From assembly GCF_947242115.1 (NCBI RefSeq), contig NC_074711.1, positions 54,706,963 to 54,770,962 of the forward strand: a stretch of DNA of 64,000 nt. The letters are read 5' to 3'. Positions 57,701 through 64,000 of this stretch are shown here, in pieces. The stretch is from Biomphalaria glabrata (Eukaryota; Mollusca; Gastropoda; Planorbidae). The translations under genes were made by a program, and so were the position numbers. Below the pieces are notes generated by a model. That model saw only the letters and a program-made list of their open reading frames with translations, searched no databases and was not told the DNA's origin. Each line of letters opens with the position of its first letter. Position 1 is the stretch's first letter.

Positions 57701-60700
57701 TAAAGGAAGGGTCACGGATTGCAGATGTCAAACACAACAGAAGCAGAAAGAAGGATGAAAATGCAACGGCGCCTGGTGATTATATATGCCCAACCTGCGA
57801 TCGCCGCTATGTATCAAGGATTGACCTCTTTAGTCACACAAGAAGTTGCAAAGGGAAAAGATCGTCTCTCGAGACGTAAAATGCCACAGACAGACAATAA
57901 ATAAATAGACCATGAATAGACCATAGACTTAGATATTATTTCTAGACTGGAAACCGGAAACAAGTTCTTATCCGCAATTGATCGATTCACAGACCTATAT
58001 ATAGATTTTTATGTACGTTACTCTTTTTCAAGCTCTAAGGAAAGTCGCCCCAATCAATCTTTTCTAAAGTAATGATCTTTAGTTTTCAAAGTTTAGAAAT
58101 AATGCAAAATCATTTCTCTGAGTTTCTTTAGAATGGGCTATGATCACAGAACTATATATTCGCGTTAATATATGAAACAACGCCATTTCCTGTTAGTTTC
58201 CATTAAGATAATATTTCAAAAATTCTAGATCGAAATAATTCATGTCTGTTGATTTAATCATCTTATGTGCATTTAAATAGATTGATTACCTAGATCTTTC
58301 TAGATTATGTATCTAAAAATTGCAAAATAATACTTATGAGAAGAGAGTGCCCTTGATTATTTTTTATGTTCAATTACTAGATCTAGATCTAAAAATTAAA
58401 TTATATGCTATTGTTACATAGGTTAGGGTTGAAAAAAAAACTTTACTTCTTATAACTACTTTACAAAATAACGCCTTGTTTCAACTTTAAAAAAAACTTT
58501 CACGACGTTTTTTTATAGTTTTAAAAGATCTCCATGTCCAGTCTAGATACAATATATTGAACTCTATAGAATAGACGTTCAGGAAAATTGTGCGCACAGT
58601 CTTTGAAGTCTGGATGTATTAGCCTATCATCAAACTAGAATCCTCTATAGGCCTACCATCTCTAAATCCAGTATTATGAAAATATTATAGTCTAAACTAC
58701 TGTCTTTTAACTTACTGTTGCCATGCTGGACCTGCATCGCTAAACTAGAATTTTATATTGATGGCCGATTACAAGTGCCGATAACAATTTTGGATCAGCG
58801 GCGTCGCAAGCTCTGCCATGGGTGTAGCACTGTGTGCTGCAAACTACCTAAGAGTCGCCAGCTCCTGATTTACTCCCGAAACCTTTCCAATGTTTGGGTA
58901 TGTGTGACGTCACCAGCTTACATTTTATATATTATAAAATTTATCAGCATTTATCTAACTAATTTACCCTCCCCCTTTCTATTCTCAAAAGTTCTGTCAT
59001 TTTATTCATCGCATGCCCCTCCTTTATGTTAACTTCATCAGAACTAACGCAACTACCTGCCAAATGTTATCTCCTACAAACCCCAGACGCTCAGTGGTGC
59101 CTAACTTGGCCACCCCTCAAAATCACAATTAGAGAATTGGACTCCTTCAACCTCTCTTCACCTCGGATATAGCAAATCTAGACACTGGAAATTTAGGCAC
59201 CGGTAATTTCGGCACCGGACATTTAGGCACCCGGAAATTAGGGCACCCGAATTAGCTACTATTATATAAAAATAAAAAAATACTAATGTTAGTTTAATTG
59301 TCTGGTACCTAATTTTAGGGACAAGGAAAAACTGTTCAATGTTTCGAATTGCTCCAAGAATGGGAAGTGGGAGAAATAACATGTTTCAAAATTTGTTCCA
59401 GACGGACAAAGTTTTGTAAAATTTTACTATGATAAAATTTGTAATGATTCAAAATTACAAAGGGTATGTCTAGCTACATTTTTTTAATTAAAAAGATAAG
59501 TTTTCAAATCTGTACAGTTGAGCGCATCTAACCAGGTCCTTCCTCTGAGAAAACACACATTGGCTGCTTCTGTTTCTCTATAGAGTCTGTTCTCTTCTGT
59601 GTACAGTTTAAGGTTAATGCACATTATTATATAATCTACAAAACCCTTTCTTCCTGACCTCGGCTGTCGTAAACACTGTCACCAATGACTGAGTGCGGGA
59701 CGTTGACTGAGTGCGGGACGTTGACTGAGCCAGACGGGATTATCGCCCGGGCCTTTTATTTCACACTAGTCACCTGGCAACTCTCACGTTAGTGGTCGAC
59801 ATTTCACAACACACACACATACACACACACACAAACACACAGAGACAGATCAGTTTTTTTTTTTCGCAAGCCTTTCAACAATACAATGGGTAAAAAAAAA
59901 CGACAAGGCCCTACCTTCAATTTATACGCGTCATTTCATAATACGGGCAGCAGACAGTTGACCTGCCAACCAAAAGTCACAAAAAGAACACCTGCATATT
60001 AATTTGAACATGTCTTATCCCAGAAAACGGACGCGCTGACCAACAGAAAAATAAACGTACAGAAGCATGTTTGATTTTTATTTCTGAACTTTTCATTTTC
60101 AACTAAACTAAACATATTCTGTGAGGACCACCATGAACGACATATTCTGTGAGGACCACCATGAACTAGACATATTTTTTCGAGTTCAAACATGAACTAG
60201 TTAAATTCTGCGAGTAGGTCAAATGTGAAGAAGACAATCTGCGAGGTCAAACATGAAATAGACATATTTCTGCGAGTTCAGACATGAACTAGACATATAT
60301 TATGAAGGACTAACATGAAATACACATATTCTGTTAGGACCACCATGAACTGCACATATTCTGTTAGGACCACCATGAACTGCACATATTCTGTTAGGAC
60401 CACCATGAACTGCACATATTCTGTTAGGACCACCATGAACTGCACATATTCTGTTAGGACCACCATGAACTGCACATATTCTGTTAGGACCACCATGAAC
60501 TGCACATATTCTGTTAGGACCACCATGAACTGCACATATTCTGGTAGGACCACCATGAACTGCACATATTCTGTTAGGACCACCATGAACTGCACATATT
60601 CTGGTAGGTCAAACATGAACGAGACATATACTGCAAGGTCAAAGATTAATTTGATATATTCTGCGAGGTCAAGCATAAACACAGCTTTAAAAATCAACGT

Positions 60701-63513
60701 GACAATGAAGTTCATAGAAACAATAACTATTCTGTTTAGTCAATACTACACAAACTCACTATTCAGTTTAGTCAATACTACACAAACTCACTATTCAGTT
60801 CAGATTATCTTGAAATTTACAAAAAAGATCTCTTTGAAACTCTATGTATTGTTTATGCTTAAGTACATTACATACGTGTAATGATTTTATTGCTGGGTCT
60901 ATCTTAAAAAAATACATAATCAAGAACGCTTAACCCGTTTTAAGATAAACCCATTCAAATATATGAACAATACAAATCACTGGGCAAAATCATCACAAAT
61001 CCGTGAAGAGAAAAAAAGGAAAAATATGAGAGATAAAATGAACAGGATTTACAGCAGCAGCCAATTCCCTTTCTTGCTCCCATAATGCAGCATCCCTTAT
61101 CAAAGTGGTCGGGAGAGATTGTTGTTCTTGGCCTGTCCACAAACATGCACACAACACGCGCCATCGCGTCGTTCTTCTCCAAAGTTTTTAAAAGAAGTTG
61201 AGCCTCCCTAAGCTCACTCAAGGCCTCAAAACATAGAATTAGATAACATTAGATACAATTGTTTGAAAAAAACAACAACGTAGATAGCAGATCTCCTAAT
61301 ACTTCTCCCAGGGCTTTGTGACGCAAGACAACAACGTCATAGGCCTACATCCAGTGACTTTTGTGGATTTATAAGTTGTGCATTATATCTTCCATGCGGC
61401 CACGTAACAATAACGCATGTAACATTCCGAGGTGTTGGAGACAAGAAGAGAGCAGAATAAAACAGAAATAAAAGTCACATTACGTCGTCGTTTAAATACA
61501 GACCGCATTTTAAACTTGAAAAATAGAAACGTTTGATACCTTGACATAGTTCATCGAACAATACAACTGAACATATATAGAGCCTAACATAGTCAATATA
61601 ATGGCTTGCATGCAATGACATCGTATTATAGCTACACATAAAGCTCAGTTCTCTTTACTGACTTCACTTTTATGTGGGGACATATGTCTGCATTATGATC
61701 TGTCAGATTAGCCTCTTTTTGTAGCTAGAGCTAAAAGTGCTCAATAACAACCTATTATTTATAAAGTAGGTAAATGAGAAACACCAATATGTTGGCCAGC
61801 GAGAATGAAATCTTAGACATTTTATTCGTTGCTTATTTCCAACTGGTCACATCTTTACTTTCACGATAAACTAAACGATGTCAAGGACGCCCACTTCCAA
61901 CTTGCCAACTCAACACACGTTACAAATAGAAGCGCTTACAATTTGGGTTTTACGACGCTAGAAAGTGTCAACCCACAGATATGTGATTTCTACGAAACAT
62001 AATTTGTCAACACTTGAGTCTGCACACCGGAGACACCAAATAGCTATTTGTCTCCCGCCATGTCTGAAATTCTCCACTACCAATACATAAGCAATCGTGT
62101 CATTTAATGAAACCAAGTGTATTTCAGTAGACCTACTGTTGCTACAACAACTGAATATACCTGTAGTGCTTGGAAACAAATCGATTTGCCTAGGATTTAC
62201 ATAATGTCAGTGTGAAGTATCTAATGACTTAACGAGTGTACACAGTACACACTTACGCAAACAGCATTGCGTACTCACCAGCATAGGTAAATGTTATAAG
62301 CTTAGTCCGTTCCAGTGGTGGCGCCCACCTCCCCCATATGGTATGCATGGCTGGAAATGTCATGCCCTGTAATATTAGCATCAATATTCTAATAAAATAA
62401 TCTAATGACATTTGATAAATATAAGTTTAAATAAACTAAAACATATGCGATATAAAACCATAACGAATTAGAACATTCTAAGCCATTCTAAGGTTATGCA
62501 TGTAACCATGTTACCAACTAACAGAACCAAAAACAAAACAAACAAAAACAGAAAACTATTAATTCAAACAGATCTAACTAAGAACTGAAGTTTAGGGTCT
62601 AATTTAGATTTATCTATTCGTCTCATTTCTTTACATAACAGCTCAACGCATTGGTAGTCATAGCAACACATTGAATGCTGTAAGCAGTGGTACCCAAACT
62701 GTGTTGGCAATGGCACCAGAAATATTTTCCTCACACCCGTCACGTGTAGCATCTCGGAAAAAAATCGTCCCAATGTATGAAACCGAGTCTTTTTGACTTC
62801 TATGGACAGAAGCATCGAGGAGCCCAATAGCAATACATTACAAGTCGGCCATAGTTTGGACATCACTGCTTCATACGATGGAATAAACTAATTGTTGCAG
62901 CTTATCTTGCTTGTGTTTGAAGTCTTGTAATCTGTTGTGCTAAGTAGGCTTCAAAGATAGCACAAACTTTTTACATTTAGATGGATAGATGAATATAAGT
63001 AAATGGAGGCTTGGCTAAATGGCAAAGCATTTAGCTTCCAAACCGTGGTGTACCAGGTTCAAATCCTGTTAAAGTCTGTATTTTTTTTTATCTTTAGGGC
63101 GCCTTTAAGTCCACCCAGCGCTGACCTTAGTTGGGAAAAGGTAACGGCTGTTGGTCGTTGTGCTGGCCACATGACACACTAGCGTCGACCTTTGTATCAT
63201 CTGCCACATAGATCGCAAGATCTGATAGGGGAACTTAACTTTTTTCTACTACATGTATATGTATTAAATAACAACTTACCGTAGCCACACCGAGTACCAC
63301 ACGAACCACGATAAGAGCAATGTAGCTGAAGTTGGACATCAGTGGGGTCAGGACAGTCGCCACAGAGGACACCAGCATGGTGACAGCGTACACCCACTTG
63401 CCGCCGAACTTGGTGGCTATCCATCCTGCCGGCACTTGACCAATCAGATAGCCCCAAAAGAACGAACCAAGAATGGTCCCCTGGGTGGTTTTATCCCAAT
63501 CAAGATAGCCGCC
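51589..63513 (-). CDS. SLC17A5: Sialin-like SLC17 transporter, 8 exons, N-terminus outside the window
   Basis: Exons in transcript order: 63513-63280, 62366-62279, 56914-56819, 56413-56277, 55202-55053, 54250-54118, 53543-53302, 51768-51589. They total 1260 bases (419 codons and stop), all in phase. SLC17 is the anion transporter branch of the major facilitator superfamily; sialin exports sialic acid from lysosomes with protons. Diagnostic stretches are [89 protein letters not shown] and ITEEVKYT-less exon 7 end VGVITEE followed by [18 protein letters not shown]. The YAGAQ and KHKRIS words favour sialin over VGLUT or NPT1. Missing: about 70-80 residues with helix 1. Two acidic residues of helix 4 are replaced (L74, T78 of this partial protein). 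Snails often have several sialin paralogues, so orthology to SLC17A5 is provisional. Confidence 0.93.
52678..53150 (+). mobile_element. Dispersed ~470-bp repeat, transporter intron copy
   Basis: It matches 22690-23110: ggcagtttgcaacactcagt, gctacaccctggcagagcct, acttgccattcctttggata, cagctgcgtagagagggaga. The two copies are in the same orientation but in introns of oppositely transcribed genes. Confidence 0.7.
53302..53543 (-). CDS. SLC17A5: Transporter exon (helices ~10-11)
   Basis: Acceptor ttttgaccag, donor gag|GTAAAA (weak), phase 1 to 0. It codes [63 protein letters not shown]. The NH-x-D-IAP-x-FAG and G-x-SN motifs are family-typical. Confidence 0.94.
53705..53968 (-). mobile_element. 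tRNA-headed SINE, family A, copy 1
   Basis: On the minus strand: A box tgattgagtgg (53953-53943), B box gagttcaaacc (53910-53900), then aaaaatcctaacgggtacc, ttgctgtgcttgccacatga and the tail cccatagattacaaggtcta. It is in the same sense as the transporter gene. Confidence 0.75.
54118..54250 (-). CDS. SLC17A5: Transporter exon (helix ~8 and cytoplasmic loop)
   Basis: Acceptor tgactatcag, donor g|GTAAGT, phase 0 to 1. It codes [20 protein letters not shown], then [27 protein letters not shown]-x-x-x-W and ADLIR-x-x-x-LST-x-x-RK are SLC17 signatures. Confidence 0.95.
54540..54792 (-). mobile_element. tRNA-headed SINE, family A, copy 2
   Basis: It shares with copy 1 and the 63-kb copy the words aatcccagttctcagcgaaa (plus strand), ttgcaatctatagggcagat and a box-like tggcagagtgg (minus, 54780). 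The internal part is more diverged (ctagcacaatgacc). Confidence 0.65.
55053..55202 (-). CDS. SLC17A5: Transporter exon (helix 7 region)
   Basis: Acceptor ttgttttacag, donor tct|GTAAGC, phase 0 to 0. It codes [52 protein letters not shown]-x-x-I-x-TS-x-PVWAI and LT-x-x-P-TY are conserved in sialins. Confidence 0.96.
56277..56413 (-). CDS. SLC17A5: Transporter exon (helix 6 and central loop)
   Basis: Acceptor tttcccag, donor ggg|GTCAGT, phase 1 to 0. It codes [45 protein letters not shown]. The SD-x-P-x-KHKRIS-x-x-E-x-x-YI-x-SSL loop is close to vertebrate sialin. Confidence 0.96.
56460..56750. repeat. Tandem duplication with (GA)n tracts
   Basis: Two ~165-base units contain agcagcaaatgtg, gttttcacttatattctata-like sequence and tatttacagactg, each followed by a gagagagagagtgaga tract (56535-56605; 56695-56745). 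Confidence 0.85.
56819..56914 (-). CDS. SLC17A5: Transporter exon (helix 5)
   Basis: Acceptor ctctctctag, donor cag|GTGATT, phase 1 to 1. It codes [31 protein letters not shown], with PLSG and GWPS-x-FY conserved. Confidence 0.95.
57172..57300 (-). mobile_element. SINE family B, copy 4 (truncated)
   Basis: The plus strand shows cttttatatagcgtaatttt, tccaatcttacttatggacc, gggtatctgggaaaaggcgc and tcagtaaacacaactctgc, matching 34575-34735. The tRNA-like head is lost. Confidence 0.65.
57496..57896 (+). mobile_element. LINE ORF2 C-terminal fragment, type 2, open frame
   Basis: It is the same family as 44684-45586, beginning at [20 protein letters not shown] and staying in one frame to the stop: [62 protein letters not shown]. 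The 3' tail is cagacagacaataaataaat. It is 5' truncated, antisense in the transporter intron, and appears young because its frame is intact. Confidence 0.88.
57900..59140. other. Transporter intron, no gene seen
   Basis: AT-rich intron DNA. The stretch 58780-58920 (ggcgtcgcaagctctgccat ... gtgtgacgtcaccagc) is locally GC-richer and looks like an old repeat, but I cannot name it. Confidence 0.5.
59170..59245. repeat. ~17-bp tandem repeat, 4 copies
   Basis: Units aaatttaggcaccggt, aatttcggcaccgga, catttaggcacccgg, aaattagggcaccc are near-identical. Confidence 0.8.
59325..59420 (+). repeat. Dispersed family D copy in a transporter intron
   Basis: Shares gttcaatgtttcgaattgct, ccaagaatgggaagtgggag and agacggacaaagttttgtaa with 41670-41715 and 40640-40720. 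Confidence 0.6.
60095..60690. repeat. 30-bp minisatellite, ~11 clean plus several diverged copies
   Basis: The unit gaactgcacatattctgtta plus ggaccaccat repeats exactly every 30 bases from ~60315 to 60605, with diverged units outside. Ten codons per unit keep both strands open ([10 protein letters not shown] plus; [10 protein letters not shown] minus). The low-complexity context in an intron argues against coding. Confidence 0.95.
60900..62270. other. Transporter intron, no further feature seen
   Basis: AT-rich DNA with a few small open frames lacking splice context. No element ends were identified. Confidence 0.5.
62279..62366 (-). CDS. SLC17A5: Transporter exon (end of helix 4, WAPP loop)
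   Basis: Acceptor taatattacag, donor g|GTGAGT, phase 0 to 1. It codes [29 protein letters not shown]. The FPA-x-H-x-x-W-x-x-WAPP-x-ER-x-KL signature defines SLC17. Confidence 0.97.
62685..62868. mobile_element. Possible ~185-bp hAT-type MITE
   Basis: The left end is CAGTGGTACCCAAACTGTG. The right end in reverse is CAGTGATGTCCAAACTATGG. CAGTG-x-x-x-CCAAACT is a common hAT terminus. The flanking octamers do not match, so insertion boundaries are not confirmed. Confidence 0.45.
63004..63240 (+). mobile_element. tRNA-headed SINE, family A, best-preserved head
   Basis: A box tggctaaatgg (63012-63022) and B box ggttcaaatcc (63057-63067), 34 bases between, fit a tRNA-derived polymerase III promoter. 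The body shares gtaacggctgttggtcgttg and gtgctggccacatgacac with copies at 53.7 and 54.5 kb. It abuts the exon at 63280 within 40 bases. Confidence 0.8.
63280..63513 (-). CDS. SLC17A5: Transporter exon (helices 2-4), first seen in the window
   Basis: Acceptor ctgtaacag, donor acg|GTAAGT, phase 0 to 0. It codes 78 residues: [59 protein letters not shown][24 protein letters not shown] is the SLC17 helix-2 signature. Earlier exon(s) must lie beyond 64000. Confidence 0.96.
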
Positions 63514-63585
63514 CTGTTACAGATGGAAGTTTGACATTTTTTAAGCTGTTATTCACATTCTAAAAGTTAATGGTATTGATTAGAG

Positions 63586-64000
63586 CAGGGCCGGACATAG
63601 GCCACTGCAACCTATGCGGTCGCAGTAGGCGTCGCAGTGGGCTCCGCACTTTCATAGGCACCGCTCTAATTCTAGGTGTAACTTATTAAATTAAAACATT
63701 ATAACATATATAATAGCAAGTTTTCCGAGGCTTCCTGATTTTTCAGGGGCTCCTGGAAATCTCCTACAATTGCAAAATATACCAAAAAGTCATGAAAATC
63801 TCCTGAAATAAAAAATCTAACTCATAAAAATCTCCTGAATAACAAAAGTGTCATTTTGGGGTGCCAATTTTACGCTCGATAAAAAAAAAACGTCATTGTC
63901 AGCTTTCATTTGATATAAATTTATTGTAAAGACGAAAGTATTTTCTAATACAAAATCTTAAATTTGACGTGGGCCCTGCACAATCCGTTTCGCATAGGGC
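63586..64000. mobile_element. hAT copy, same family as 46651-47335, cut by the window end
   Basis: It begins cagggccggacataggccac, then gggctccgcactttcatagg, ctaattctaggtgtaa, ggggctcctggaaatctcct, aattgcaaaatataccaaaa. Each has a counterpart in the reverse of 46980-47335. The last bases (cacaatccgtttcgcatagg) match the other end of that copy, so it is a short internally deleted version. The left flanking octamer is gattagag. Confidence 0.88.

Noticed and set aside
60278-60881. Open frames on both strands over the 30-bp array
   Set aside because: A 30-base unit without stops keeps any phase open; no signal peptide, splice context or non-repeat domain supports a gene.

Overview
The window is AT-rich animal DNA with long introns, canonical GT-AG splice sites and dense tandem and interspersed repeats. 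Three things suggest a gastropod mollusc, probably a heterobranch (inference): the repeat families (tRNA-headed SINEs, Nimb/I-like LINE tails, hAT elements with 8-bp target duplications, a Helitron); the terminal exon of a membrane protein with the molluscan C-x-C / LTVDKK / D-x-R-x-x-A-x-x-IG signature; and a membrane protein of a poorly described invertebrate family. No bacterial, rRNA or tRNA gene was seen.

Layout. 1-5.0 kb: a 28-bp minisatellite, then a 4.4-kb hAT-type element (422-4834) holding a large CTGT minisatellite and a Nimb/I-like LINE 3' fragment. 5.3-10.7 kb: hAT ends, LINE tails and tandem arrays. 10.8-12.2 kb: the terminal exon of a type I membrane protein, preceded by five 48-bp repeats that each carry an acceptor-like site; its upstream exons were not found. 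15.2-21.1 kb: a 53-bp x14 satellite and two ~2.1-kb inverted-repeat elements, one with a perfect 8-bp target duplication, both holding the same LINE-derived fragment. 22.3-42.8 kb: a complete plus-strand gene, 15 coding exons, 636 aa, with signal peptide, two diverged copies of one ectodomain and a C-terminal membrane anchor. 43-47.4 kb: LINE C-terminal fragments, kilobase-scale TATC arrays, and a non-autonomous Helitron broken by a nested hAT. 51.2-63.5 kb: a minus-strand sialin-like (SLC17A5-type) transporter, eight exons, complete at the 3' end, with its first exon(s) beyond the window. From 63586 a second hAT copy of the family at 46.6 kb runs off the end.

The two main genes are both membrane proteins, on opposite strands and about 9 kb apart; nothing in the sequence ties their functions together. 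All splice phases agree in both models. The most distinctive structure is that tandem arrays sit within tens of bases of many splice sites of the 15-exon gene. In one case (exon 13) the array is made of the acceptor plus the first 15 bases of the exon.
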